Part shown: positions 50,354 to 59,179 of the stretch, piece after piece
Layout of the letters: each line of letters starts with the position of its first letter
Numbering within the stretch: the first letter of the stretch is position 1
Source: Maccoyibacter sp900556645
GTDB lineage: Bacteria > Bacillota > Clostridia > Lachnospirales > Lachnospiraceae
Reading direction: 5' to 3'
NCBI GenBank assembly: GCA_958349535.1
Contig: CATWDJ010000002.1
Coordinates: forward strand, 1-64,000
DNA length: 64,000 nucleotides
Notes under the pieces: generated by a model
Seen by the model: only the letters and a program-made list of their open reading frames with translations
Told to the model about the DNA's origin: nothing
The model's database searches: none
Position numbers and translations under genes: made by a program

Positions 50354-51532
50354 ATGAAAGAATTAGAGTTGAAATACGGATGTAATCCAAATCAGAAGCC
50401 TTCCAGAATCTATATGGAAGAGGGAGAACTTCCAATCAAGGTATTAAACGGAAAACCGGGTTATATTAATTTTCTGGATGCTTTCAACGGATGGCAGTTG
50501 GTAAGTGAGCTGAAGAAAGCCACCGGACTTCCGGCAGCCACCTCCTTTAAGCACGTATCTCCGGCAGGAGCTGCCGTAGGACTTCCAATGACAGATATTG
50601 AGAAAAAGATTTATTGGGTAGATGATATTGAGGAAGAATTTACCCCATTGGCAAATGCCTATGCCAGAGCCAGAGGTGCAGACCGTATGTCTTCCTTCGG
50701 AGATTTTATTTCTCTTTCTGATGTCTGCGATGTGGCAACTGCAAAAATCATTAAAAGAGAGGTTTCCGATGGTGTGATTGCACCGGGTTATGAGCCGGAG
50801 GCATTGGAAATCTTAAAGGCAAAGAAAAACGGAAATTACAACGTCATCGAGATTGATCCGAATTATGTGCCAAAGGCATTGGAGAGAAAAGAAGTATTCG
50901 GAATTACCTTTGAGCAGGGAAGAAACGAATTAAAAATTGACGAAGATTTCTTCGGAAACATCGTAACAGAAAATAAAGAATTACCGGAAAGTGCCAAGAT
51001 TGATTTGGCAATTGCTATGATTACCTTAAAATATACCCAGTCCAATTCTGTATGCTATGCCAAGGGCGGACAGGCAATCGGTATCGGTGCAGGACAACAG
51101 TCCCGTATCCATTGTACCCGCCTTGCGGGGCAGAAAGCAGACAACTGGTGGCTACGTCAGTCTCCGCAGGTATTGGGCTTAGAGTTTGTAGACGGTATTC
51201 GCCGTGCAGACCGTGATAACTCCATCGACCTCTATATCGGAGAGGATTACATGGATGTGCTGGCAGACGGAGCATGGGAGAATATCTTCAAGGTAAAACC
51301 ACCGGTATTTACCGCAGAAGAAAAACGTGCATGGCTGGATAAGATGAGCGATGTGGCTTTAGGCTCAGATGCTTTCTTCCCATTTGGAGATAACATTGAG
51401 CGGGCACACAGAAGCGGTGTAAAATATGTGGCAGAGCCGGGTGGTTCCATCCGTGATGACCATGTTATCGCAACCTGTGACAAATATGGAATGGTAATGG
51501 CATTTACAGGAATCCGTCTGTTCCATCATTAA
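50354..51532 (+). CDS. purH: AICAR formyltransferase (single-domain PurH type)
   Basis: A 392-residue phosphoribosylaminoimidazolecarboxamide formyltransferase. Typical segments are LKYGCNPNQKPSRIY, TSFKHVSPAGAAVGL, RARGADRMSSFGDFISLSD, KYTQSNSVCYAKGGQAIGIGAGQQSRIHCTRLA and PGGSIRDDHVI. It corresponds to the C-terminal AICARFT half of usual PurH and lacks the N-terminal MGS-like cyclohydrolase half, replaced by purO next to it. The gene ends with a good terminator. Confidence 0.95.
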   Translation: MKELELKYGCNPNQKPSRIYMEEGELPIKVLNGKPGYINFLDAFNGWQLVSELKKATGLPAATSFKHVSPAGAAVGLPMTDIEKKIYWVDDIEEEFTPLANAYARARGADRMSSFGDFISLSDVCDVATAKIIKREVSDGVIAPGYEPEALEILKAKKNGNYNVIEIDPNYVPKALERKEVFGITFEQGRNELKIDEDFFGNIVTENKELPESAKIDLAIAMITLKYTQSNSVCYAKGGQAIGIGAGQQSRIHCTRLAGQKADNWWLRQSPQVLGLEFVDGIRRADRDNSIDLYIGEDYMDVLADGAWENIFKVKPPVFTAEEKRAWLDKMSDVALGSDAFFPFGDNIERAHRSGVKYVAEPGGSIRDDHVIATCDKYGMVMAFTGIRLFHH

Positions 51533-51564
51533 GAAATGGTTAGAAAAAAATTGATATTAAATAA

Positions 51565-51594
51565 AAAGGAATCCGGCATTGCCGGATTCTTTTG
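51565..51594 (+). terminator. Rho-independent terminator after purH
   Basis: GAATCCGGC paired with GCCGGATTC around ATT, preceded by A and followed by T residues. Confidence 0.85.
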
Positions 51595-51615
51595 ATGATA
51601 CTGAAGTGCAAATAT

Positions 51616-51831
51616 TTACATTCGCAATAATTGTTCTGTTGTATAATCCTGATACACAAAATCTGCGTTTGTCTCTATATCATCATGCAATGTTTCATCA
51701 GGAAATTTTTTTAAGGAATCATATAAGAAAGATTTTTTTACTGCCTTATATGCCTCAATTTCAGATATATGATATTTTTTTATGATAATATCTACAACAG
51801 ATTTCATATATTCTTTCGCGTCTTTTCTCAT
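51616..51831 (-). CDS. DUF3791-like small protein (putative antitoxin)
   Basis: A 71-residue protein matching the small helical DUF3791 family by its HISEIEAYKAVKKSFLYDSL segment. It starts one base after the DUF3990 stop on the minus strand, so the two genes form an operon. In gut Firmicutes such DUF3990/DUF3791 pairs look like toxin-antitoxin modules; the role of this protein as antitoxin is inferred. The region is AT-rich against the neighbours. Confidence 0.75.
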   Translation of the reverse strand: MRKDAKEYMKSVVDIIIKKYHISEIEAYKAVKKSFLYDSLKKFPDETLHDDIETNADFVYQDYTTEQLLRM

Positions 51832-51832
51832 A

Positions 51833-52423
51833 TTAATTCCACCCTCTTTCCCTTTTATATGGTTTTATTATAGCACAAGATACATCTTTTATACAAGATA
51901 GGGATTTTGTGGTATGAAAAGAATATTGATTGCCGTAGAATCTTCCGGATTCTGGTATGATACGAGAATAGTCTATGTCTTGAATAGAGTAAACATTATT
52001 TCTGATATCATTTACAATATCTGCTATCTTGCCATCGGCTATTTCACCATATACAATATCATATTTATGATCTTTATTATGGTTAATTATTTTATGTTTC
52101 TTTAAGAAGTCTAAGTCTAAACGATTATTAACAACAAAATCAAACCATTCTTGTTCTCTGGATTTAAAAAATCTTGTGTTCATTTTTGAAAAATAAGAGT
52201 TATCTACATACATTTCTACAAGATACGCATCTTCCTTACAATGAAATCTTTTGTTATAATCATTTGTTTTCTTGAGAGCACGTTCAGTCGCTTTCTTTTT
52301 ATTGTCTGTTACATAGAATCCTTTGCCAAAATCTAAATTTGGTAAACTTTTATTTAAATTAATTCCGTGTAACCATATATCAAAAGCAGAACTCAAGTTT
52401 GTGCCATGATACACTTTTATCAA
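51833..52423 (-). CDS. DUF3990 protein (putative ADP-ribosyltransferase-like toxin)
   Basis: A 196-residue protein of DUF3990, with the family start IKVYHGT and the LDFGKGFYVTDNKKKATERAL block. The fold is thought to belong to the ADP-ribosyltransferase clan. I choose a TTG start at 52423, since AGGTGG lies nine bases upstream and it starts the family's first strand; an ATG at 52447 has no binding site. It precedes DUF3791 by one base. Base composition is clearly lower in GC than neighbouring genes, which suggests acquisition. Target unknown. Confidence 0.78.
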   Translation of the reverse strand: MIKVYHGTNLSSAFDIWLHGINLNKSLPNLDFGKGFYVTDNKKKATERALKKTNDYNKRFHCKEDAYLVEMYVDNSYFSKMNTRFFKSREQEWFDFVVNNRLDLDFLKKHKIINHNKDHKYDIVYGEIADGKIADIVNDIRNNVYSIQDIDYSRIIPESGRFYGNQYSFHTTKSLSCIKDVSCAIIKPYKRERGWN

Positions 52424-52504
52424 ACTAAGATACCACCTACCAATCATTAGTATTAATGAGTACCATTATATACCAATAATCGGCAGAATACACATAAAAC
52501 TACT

Positions 52505-53812
52505 TTATTTCACATACTCCCTCAGCGAGAATACAAAACAGGCACACAGTACAATCTGGCTGGCAAGCAGCCCCCACAGGTAGCCCTTCATACCAAACAC
52601 AGGAATGGCAAAAACCGCAAACAGCAGACGGATAGAAATACTGACCAGATTGTGGCAGAAGGTGTGAACTGTTTTTCCCAATCCATTTAAAATAGAGGAA
52701 AGTGTAGAAGATAAATACATAAAAGGGCAGATAAAGCTTAAAGCCATAATATAATTTCCACAGGTCTCACTGTGAAATAAAAAATTTCCTAAAAAATTCC
52801 CCAGAAAAAAGAAACCTGCCGTACAGGCAAATCCAAAAACCATACAGTAAGCAATGGATTTTGAGACAGCCTTTTTGATTTTGTCATCCTTTCCGGCGGC
52901 AGATGCCTCGGATACAGCAGGAAGCAGCATAACTGCCAGAGAGTTTGTAATGGAAGAAGGAAACAAAATCAAAGGCAGAGCCATTCCGGTTAAAACGCCA
53001 AAAAGACTTAGGGCATCGGAATTACTAAGTCCGAACTCCTGTAATTTCAAAGGGATAAGGATGGCTTCCATGCTGACAAAGAGATTGAGAACCACACGGT
53101 TTCCGGTAAGAGGCAGGGACAGCCGCCCAATTTGTCCCATGGCAGTTTTCAAAAAACGAAGCTGATTTTTGGAAAAACGGATTGCTGCCATGGTAAAAAG
53201 TGCGGAAGCAGCTTCTCCGCATACCACACCCCATACGGCGATGGAAGGGCTGATGTCCAGATTTTCCTGTAAGTGAATACGGTAAATCAGATAGACACTC
53301 AGAACCCGGACAATCTGTTCTAACAGTTGGGCAATAGAAGGAATAGCAGCTTTTTTCATTCCATAATAATAGCCGCTGATACTATTGTGGATGCTGCAAC
53401 AGGGAACTGCGTAAGCAAGAATCCGAAAAAGAGGGGCAGTCCGGTATTCACAGACAACATGGGCAGCCAAAAAATCTGCATAATGATATAGATAGAACGA
53501 ACACAAAATGGATAAGCTAAGTGAGAGGATAAAACCGGCACTCATATAGCACCTCCCTGTGATACCGCCTTTTTTCACAGCCGCCTCTGCCACATATTTG
53601 GAAACAGCACTCTGAATACCTGCGGAGGTCAGAGCAAAGCATAGAACATAGACAGGAAAAATCAACTGATAAATACCAACGCCCTCTGCACCAATCGTAT
53701 GAGAGAGGAATATTCTATAGAAGAAGCCTATAATTCTGCTTAAAGCACCGGAAATGGTTAAAAAAAGAGTTCCGATTACCAAAGGATTTTTTATCATTCG
53801 GGATAGATTCAT
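52505..53812 (-). CDS. SpoVB/MurJ-like polysaccharide flippase
   Basis: A 435-residue MOP-superfamily membrane protein, with about 12-14 helices. The N-terminus reads TLFLTISGALSRIIGFFYRIFLSHTIGAEGVGIYQLIFP, typical of SpoVB. SpoVB acts in spore cortex synthesis by moving lipid-linked precursors, so it hints at a spore-former ancestry. The ATG at 53812 is chosen for GGGAGG six bases upstream; the frame extends further without a binding site. It is divergent from nifS. Confidence 0.9.
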   Translation of the reverse strand: MNLSRMIKNPLVIGTLFLTISGALSRIIGFFYRIFLSHTIGAEGVGIYQLIFPVYVLCFALTSAGIQSAVSKYVAEAAVKKGGITGRCYMSAGFILSLSLSILCSFYLYHYADFLAAHVVCEYRTAPLFRILAYAVPCCSIHNSISGYYYGMKKAAIPSIAQLLEQIVRVLSVYLIYRIHLQENLDISPSIAVWGVVCGEAASALFTMAAIRFSKNQLRFLKTAMGQIGRLSLPLTGNRVVLNLFVSMEAILIPLKLQEFGLSNSDALSLFGVLTGMALPLILFPSSITNSLAVMLLPAVSEASAAGKDDKIKKAVSKSIAYCMVFGFACTAGFFFLGNFLGNFLFHSETCGNYIMALSFICPFMYLSSTLSSILNGLGKTVHTFCHNLVSISIRLLFAVFAIPVFGMKGYLWGLLASQIVLCACFVFSLREYVK

Positions 53813-53861
53813 AAAAACCTCCCGCAAAAACATTTTATTGAAATATATGCGAGATGTCCTA

Positions 53862-53890
53862 TTGACAGAACGGAAAAGTCGTACTATTAT
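53862..53890 (+). promoter_or_regulatory. nifS promoter (TTGACA-N17-TATTAT)
   Basis: TTGACA at 53862-53867 and TATTAT at 53885-53890 with 17 bp between, about 40 bp before the nifS start. Confidence 0.75.
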
Positions 53891-53928
53891 ATACATATAA
53901 AACATATAGGAATAATAGGAGATAAAGG

Positions 53929-55113
53929 ATGATATATTTAGATAATGCGGCAACAACAAAAACAGATGAAGAAGTGGTAAAAGCAATGCTTCCGTATTTT
54001 ACAGAGAATTATGGAAATGCTTCCAGTGTCTATGAATTTGGAAATAAAAACAAAATCGTCATTGAGGAAGCGAGAGAGACCATTGCCAAGGCAATCAATG
54101 CCAAACCACAGGAAATTTATTTTACTGCCGGAGGTTCCGAAAGTGACAACTGGGCGTTAAAGGCAACAGCGGAAGCCTATCGGCAAAAGGGCAAACATAT
54201 CATTACCAGTAAAATCGAGCATCATGCCATTTTGCATACCTGCCAGTATTTAGAGCGGGAAGGATATGAGATTACCTATCTGGATGTGGATGAGCATGGA
54301 GTGGTAAATCTGGAGGAGCTGAAAGCAGCCATCCGTCCTGATACCATTCTCATCTCTATTATGTTTGCCAACAACGAGATTGGAACCATTGAGCCGATAA
54401 AAGAAATCGGTGCCATCGCAAAAGAAGCAGGAGTATTTTTCCACACAGATGCAGTACAGGCATTTGGACAGATTCCAATCAATGTGGAAGAAATGAATAT
54501 TGATATGCTCAGTGCCAGCGGTCATAAACTGAACGGACCAAAGGGAATCGGATTTTTGTATATCCGAAAGGGAATCAAATCAGGCTCCTTTATCCATGGC
54601 GGTGCACAGGAGAGAAAAAGACGTGCGGGAACAGAAAACATTCCGGGAATCGTAGGTCTGAAAAAGGCAACAGAGATAGCTCTGGATACCATGCAGGAGC
54701 GGATAGAAAAAGAAAGTCAGTTGAGGGATTATCTGATGAGCAGAGTCTTAAAGGAGGTTCCGTATTCCAGAGTGAACGGTTCCAGAACAAACCGTCTGCC
54801 CAACAATGTAAACTTTTGTTTCCAGTTCATTGAAGGAGAGTCCCTTTTGATTATGCTGGACATGAAAGGTATTTGTGCTTCTTCGGGTTCTGCCTGCACA
54901 TCCGGGTCCTTAGACCCGTCCCATGTATTGCTGGCAATCGGACTGCCCCATGAAATTGCACACGGCTCTTTGCGGTTGACGCTGGGAAAAGAGACTACAA
55001 AAGAAGATATTGATACAACCATAGAAGCAATCAAAGAAATTGTTGCAAAATTGCGGGATATGTCACCGCTATATGAAGACTTTAAGAAAAAAAGCCAGGC
55101 ACATCAGGAATAG
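53929..55113 (+). CDS. nifS: Cysteine desulfurase (NifS/IscS family)
   Basis: A 394-residue PLP enzyme that takes sulfur from cysteine. It has LDNAATTKTDEEVV at the N-terminus, EHHAILHTC, the PLP-lysine motif SASGHKLNGPKG and the catalytic-Cys loop ASSGSACTSGSLDPSHVLLAIG. The next two genes are nifU-like scaffold and mnmA, so the sulfur goes to Fe-S clusters and tRNA thiolation. GGAGATAAAGG lies upstream. Confidence 0.96.
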   Translation: MIYLDNAATTKTDEEVVKAMLPYFTENYGNASSVYEFGNKNKIVIEEARETIAKAINAKPQEIYFTAGGSESDNWALKATAEAYRQKGKHIITSKIEHHAILHTCQYLEREGYEITYLDVDEHGVVNLEELKAAIRPDTILISIMFANNEIGTIEPIKEIGAIAKEAGVFFHTDAVQAFGQIPINVEEMNIDMLSASGHKLNGPKGIGFLYIRKGIKSGSFIHGGAQERKRRAGTENIPGIVGLKKATEIALDTMQERIEKESQLRDYLMSRVLKEVPYSRVNGSRTNRLPNNVNFCFQFIEGESLLIMLDMKGICASSGSACTSGSLDPSHVLLAIGLPHEIAHGSLRLTLGKETTKEDIDTTIEAIKEIVAKLRDMSPLYEDFKKKSQAHQE

Positions 55114-55122
55114 GAGGACAAT

Positions 55123-55560
55123 ATGTACAGCGAGAAAGTAATGGACCATTTTCAGAATCCCAGAAACATGGGTGAGATAGAGAACGCAAGCGGTGTAGGA
55201 ACAGTAGGAAATGCCAAATGCGGAGATATTATGAGAATCTTTTTGGATATTGATGATGAAGGAATCATCAGAGATTGTAAGTTTAAAACCTTTGGCTGCG
55301 GTGCTGCTGTTGCAACCAGCAGCATGGCAACCGAGTTGGTAAAGGGAAAGAGTATTCAGGAAGCACTTCAGATAACAAATAAAGCGGTGATGGAAGCACT
55401 TGACGGATTGCCTCCTGTCAAGGTACACTGTTCTTTGTTGGCAGAGGAAGCCATTCATGCGGCACTCTGGGACTATGCAAAGAAAAATAATATTGAAATA
55501 GAGGGCTTAGAGGAACCGAAATCTGATATTTCCGAAGGTGAAGAAGAGGAGGACTACTAA
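55123..55560 (+). CDS. nifU: Fe-S scaffold protein (NifU/IscU type)
   Basis: A 145-residue IscU-like scaffold: YSEKVMDHFQNPRNMGEIENASGVGTVGNAKCGDIM, then FKTFGCGAAVATSSMATELVKGKS and PPVKVHCSLLAEEAI. The three conserved cysteines that hold the nascent cluster are all present. The C-terminal 20 residues are an acidic tail and no NifU-type second domain is present. It lies nine bases after nifS. Confidence 0.94.
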   Translation: MYSEKVMDHFQNPRNMGEIENASGVGTVGNAKCGDIMRIFLDIDDEGIIRDCKFKTFGCGAAVATSSMATELVKGKSIQEALQITNKAVMEALDGLPPVKVHCSLLAEEAIHAALWDYAKKNNIEIEGLEEPKSDISEGEEEEDY

Positions 55561-55573
55561 GCCGGAGGAAAAG

Positions 55574-56659
55574 ATGGACAAGAAGAAAGTTGTGGTGGGA
55601 ATGTCAGGAGGAGTGGATTCCTCCGTGGCAGCCTACCTTTTAAAAGAACAGGGTTATGATGTCATCGGCGTCACTATGCAGATATGGCAGGAGGAAGATT
55701 CGCTGACACAGGAAGAAAACGGCGGCTGTTGCGGACTTTCGGCGGTGGATGATGCCCGCCGGGTGGCTGCGGACTTGGGGATTCCCTATTATGTGATGAA
55801 TTTTCGGAAGGAATTTAAAGAAAATGTCATGGACTACTTTATCGGGGAATACCTTCAGGGGCGTACTCCAAATCCCTGTATCGCCTGTAACCGCTATGTG
55901 AAATGGGAGGCTCTGCTTCAAAGAAGCTTAGAGATTGGAGCAGACTATATTGCCACAGGTCACTATGCCAGAATTGAGCAGCTTGCCAATGGCAGATATG
56001 CCATAAAAAATTCTGTGACAGCGGCAAAGGATCAGACCTATGCACTATATAATCTGACCCAGCATCAGCTGGCCCATACCCTTATGCCGGTGGGAGACTA
56101 TACAAAAGATGAGATACGTGCCATTGCAGAAAAGATAGGACTTCGCATTGCCAACAAGCCGGACAGTCAGGACATCTGTTTTGTGCCGGATGGCGATTAT
56201 GCAGGGTTCATAAAACGGGAGGCAGGTCAGGCACTTCCGGCACCGGGAAATTTCGTGACGGAGGACGGAACCGTTTTGGGACGGCACAAGGGAATTACCA
56301 ACTATACCATCGGACAGCGGAAGGGATTGAACCTTTCTCTGGGAAAACCTGTTTTTGTGACGGAGATAAGACCGGAAACCAATGAAGTAGTGATTGGAGA
56401 CAATGAGACACTTTTTACCAGAGAGCTTTATGCGGAAAATGTCAATTTCATGGCAGTACCGGATTTAAAAGAGAAAAAAGAATTTACCGGGAAAATACGC
56501 TATGCCCATAAGGGTGTACCTTGTACCATAGAACAAATAGAAAAAGACAAGATACGCTGTGTGTTTGAAGAACCCCAGAGGGCAGTGACTCCGGGACAGG
56601 CATTTGTCTTTTACGATGGAGAATATGTGGCAGGTGGTGGTACCATCTGCGGATTATAA
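55574..56659 (+). CDS. mnmA: tRNA 2-thiouridylase MnmA
   Basis: A 361-residue tRNA-specific 2-thiouridylase. PP-loop GMSGGVDSS is at the start, with the catalytic-type Cys in NPCIACNRYVKW and the second in SQDICFVPDGDY. It makes s2U34 in tRNA Lys, Glu and Gln with sulfur from a desulfurase such as the neighbouring NifS. The ATG at 55574 has GGAGG upstream; a longer frame from 55538 would overlap nifU. Its last six bases overlap the end of tmcAL on the opposite strand. Confidence 0.95.
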   Translation: MDKKKVVVGMSGGVDSSVAAYLLKEQGYDVIGVTMQIWQEEDSLTQEENGGCCGLSAVDDARRVAADLGIPYYVMNFRKEFKENVMDYFIGEYLQGRTPNPCIACNRYVKWEALLQRSLEIGADYIATGHYARIEQLANGRYAIKNSVTAAKDQTYALYNLTQHQLAHTLMPVGDYTKDEIRAIAEKIGLRIANKPDSQDICFVPDGDYAGFIKREAGQALPAPGNFVTEDGTVLGRHKGITNYTIGQRKGLNLSLGKPVFVTEIRPETNEVVIGDNETLFTRELYAENVNFMAVPDLKEKKEFTGKIRYAHKGVPCTIEQIEKDKIRCVFEEPQRAVTPGQAFVFYDGEYVAGGGTICGL

Positions 56660-57898
56660 TCTTAAAAATTTCTGCTGGTATTCATCCGGCAGTAATTTTT
56701 TGCCTTTCTGAATCGCAGCAAGGCGGTAGAGTCTGGAGGCATAGATGTCTTTTTCCAAAAGAGCCATAGCAGGTGCATCCAAAAGCTGCGGTGCCTGAGG
56801 CAGATTTGTAATCAGAGGAATCTGTGATTTATCTTTCAATTTTCGCCATATGGGAGCAGCGGATTCGGAGCAGCCCAAGACTCTGGCATAAGGAACATAA
56901 TCGAGATTACGATAGATATCGTAATCTTTTTCTTTGTGTCCCAATAAAATGTGAAAAAGCATACGGCTCAGTCTTCCGAAGGTAACCTCCTTGGTATACA
57001 GGCAGTCCAGATAAGAACTGACGGAGGAAAAGGAATACCGTGTGTTTCGGATGCGGTTGGAAAGGTCGGAAGAGACATCTGCATATTGGGAAAAAGAATC
57101 CTCTTTCAATAACTGAAAACCCAAAAGAGAAGAAAAGTCATCCTCAAACAGGAGAGGACGGCAATTCAGAGCTTCTTCCAGTATTTCAAGAGCTACATCC
57201 GGCATTTGACCCTTTAAAGAGGTTATGTCATTATTTAAATCTGCCTTCTGTTGCAAAAGCTTCCGAATTCCGGTGGCGGAAGAAAAAGCAGAGTCCGTTT
57301 CCGTATCGTGATAATTTTTTCCCACTCGCTGAATGGGAAGCACTTCCATAGAAGACTCCCGTTTTCGGAGAGCCTTGCAATACTCCAATGCCAGAATATT
57401 GTTAGGGGACCGGAGAATATCGATTACTTCCGGCGAAGCATCCGGCAGGGAATCAGAAACCGCCAATGCCCTTGCGGTAGGAAAATTTTTTCCTTCCTTT
57501 AAATAGGTGGAAAGTGCCCTGCGGTAATTTTCCGGTTCTTCAATGAAAAAATCAGCCAGTTGGTGAAAGGCGGAAAGGTTGGGTGTTTCACAGCCGAAAC
57601 ACACTATATCCACAATCCCCAGTTTGTCCAACAGAGCAATTCCCGCAGCTCCAAAAAATTCCGCACTGGAACAAGCCCAAAGAGCCGGAAGCTCAAGGAC
57701 TAAATCGGCACCGCAGCTAAGAGCCATTTTGGCTCGGGTATATTTATCTATGAGGGCAGGAGCACCTCTTTGTACAAAATCGCCGCTCATGGCGATGATC
57801 ACGTAATCAGCTCCTGTCAATTCTTTGGCTTTTTCAATCTGATATTTATGCCCATTGTGAAATGGGTTGTATTCTGCAATAATTCCTATGGTTTTCAT
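56654..57898 (-). CDS. tmcAL: tRNA(Met) cytidine acetate ligase
   Basis: A 414-residue nucleotidyltransferase-fold enzyme, with the HxGH-type motif IIAEYNPFHNGHKYQIEKAKE and IAMSGDFVQRGAPALIDKYTRAKMAL. TmcAL makes N4-acetylcytidine at the wobble position of elongator tRNA-Met using acetate and ATP. The start at 57898 gives the family's MKTIGIIAEYNPFHNGH; the frame extends upstream without support. It converges on mnmA, another tRNA wobble enzyme. Confidence 0.93.
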   Translation of the reverse strand: MKTIGIIAEYNPFHNGHKYQIEKAKELTGADYVIIAMSGDFVQRGAPALIDKYTRAKMALSCGADLVLELPALWACSSAEFFGAAGIALLDKLGIVDIVCFGCETPNLSAFHQLADFFIEEPENYRRALSTYLKEGKNFPTARALAVSDSLPDASPEVIDILRSPNNILALEYCKALRKRESSMEVLPIQRVGKNYHDTETDSAFSSATGIRKLLQQKADLNNDITSLKGQMPDVALEILEEALNCRPLLFEDDFSSLLGFQLLKEDSFSQYADVSSDLSNRIRNTRYSFSSVSSYLDCLYTKEVTFGRLSRMLFHILLGHKEKDYDIYRNLDYVPYARVLGCSESAAPIWRKLKDKSQIPLITNLPQAPQLLDAPAMALLEKDIYASRLYRLAAIQKGKKLLPDEYQQKFLRL

Positions 57899-57968
57899 GC
57901 TAAGAGTATAGCATGGAAAAAAGGCGAGGGCAAGGCGGAAGAAATGGGAAAAGAATCGGAATAGCATA

Positions 57969-57997
57969 TTGCTATTTGCAGGAATTCTCGCTATAAT
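57969..57997 (+). promoter_or_regulatory. Promoter of the Rpn-type gene (TTGCTA-N17-TATAAT)
   Basis: TTGCTA at 57969-57974 and a perfect TATAAT at 57992-57997 with 17 bp between, about 45 bp before the start codon. Confidence 0.7.
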
Positions 57998-58042
57998 CGA
58001 ATTATAGATAGGTTCTTTCTGTGCACAAAGACGGGAGGAACC

Positions 58043-58915
58043 ATGAAAAAAACACTACAGGAACTGGATTTAAGTAATTCATTTTTATTTGCAGCAGCAT
58101 TGGAAGACCCGGAAATCTGTCAACTGGTGTTGGAGATTATCTTAGGAAACAAAGTGCCAAAGGTAAAAGTACATGCAGAACACAGCATACTGATTAGTTC
58201 AGAGTTTCGCAGTGTGAGGTTAGATATTTACGCCAGCGACGAGCTGCAGGTCAATTATAATGTGGAAGCACAAAACGAAAATGAAGGGAATCTGGCAAAG
58301 AGAAGCCGTTACCATCAGGCAGAAATGGATGTGTCATCTTTGAAACCGGGAGATGATTTTAACGATTTGAAACCCGGATATGTAATCTTTATCTGTACAT
58401 TTGATCCATTCGGAGAGGGGCTTTACCGATATACCTTTGAGGAAAGGTGTTTAGAGCGAAATATCAAACTGGGGGATGAGACCCGGAAGATATTCCTAAA
58501 TACTAAGGGAAAGAATGAAAAAGAGGTACCGAAGGAATTAATTCATTTCTTGAAATATGTGGAAAACAGCACGGATGATTATGTTTCAGGGATAAAGGAT
58601 GATTCCATTGAACGTCTGCATGAGAAAGTCACAGCATTAAAACGATGGCGGGGTCTGGAGGCAAAGTATATGACATTTGAGGAATTGTTAAAGAGAAGAG
58701 AATCAAAAGGAAAAGCCGAAGGAATAACTGAAGGTATCGCAGAGACAGTTTTAACTTTTTTAGAGGTTTACGGAACTGTGCCGGAGGATGTGAGAGAGCG
58801 TATCCTGTCAGAGAGACATATAGAAGTTCTGAAAAACTGGACGAAACTGGCAGCACAGGTGGATTCCGTAGAGGAGTTCGTATCTAAAATGCAGGAAGAG
58901 TCTGCACAAATCTAA
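58043..58915 (+). CDS. Rpn/PD-(D/E)XK nuclease family protein
   Basis: A 290-residue protein of the Rpn-type recombination-promoting nuclease/putative transposase family. The PD-(D/E)XK core is seen as RLDIYASDELQVNYNVEAQNENEG (Asp, then the Glu-X-Gln). The C-terminal part is helical with KGKAEGITEGIAETV, a common tail. Such proteins act on DNA and are often strain-variable; some are linked to phage defence. It stands alone with its own promoter. No inverted repeats or transposase partner are found. Confidence 0.88.
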   Translation: MKKTLQELDLSNSFLFAAALEDPEICQLVLEIILGNKVPKVKVHAEHSILISSEFRSVRLDIYASDELQVNYNVEAQNENEGNLAKRSRYHQAEMDVSSLKPGDDFNDLKPGYVIFICTFDPFGEGLYRYTFEERCLERNIKLGDETRKIFLNTKGKNEKEVPKELIHFLKYVENSTDDYVSGIKDDSIERLHEKVTALKRWRGLEAKYMTFEELLKRRESKGKAEGITEGIAETVLTFLEVYGTVPEDVRERILSERHIEVLKNWTKLAAQVDSVEEFVSKMQEESAQI

Positions 58916-58937
58916 AATTCTAAAGATTTTATTCTAG

Positions 58938-58954
58938 GATATACAAGGTATATC
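58938..58954. repeat. Small inverted repeat GATATAC-AAG-GTATATC
   Basis: A perfect 7-bp inverted repeat about 20 bp after the stop of the Rpn-type gene. It has no T run and is not a typical terminator. Confidence 0.4.
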
Positions 58955-59088
58955 ATCAAAAGTAATTCGCAGCTATTATTCCAAGAAGAAAGTGTGTACG
59001 AAAGAACCTATCTAAGTGTTATTTTGTCTTTGATGAAATGAATAAATAATGTCAACACAACAATTGAGCAAGGATTCTATAAAATCCC

Positions 59089-59117
59089 TTGTACAGAACA
59101 AAAAATAGGATTATAAT
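59089..59117 (+). promoter_or_regulatory. ackA promoter (TTGTAC-N17-TATAAT)
   Basis: TTGTAC at 59089-59094 and TATAAT at 59112-59117 with 17 bp between. A short hairpin of AAGGATT/AATCCCTT lies just before and overlaps the -35 region. The rest of the 264-bp gap shows no gene. Confidence 0.7.
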
Positions 59118-59179
59118 AAGGACGATTCACACTCCCGAAAGAAGAGAGCGTAAATAAAAAGAAAGTACGAGGGAAAAGG

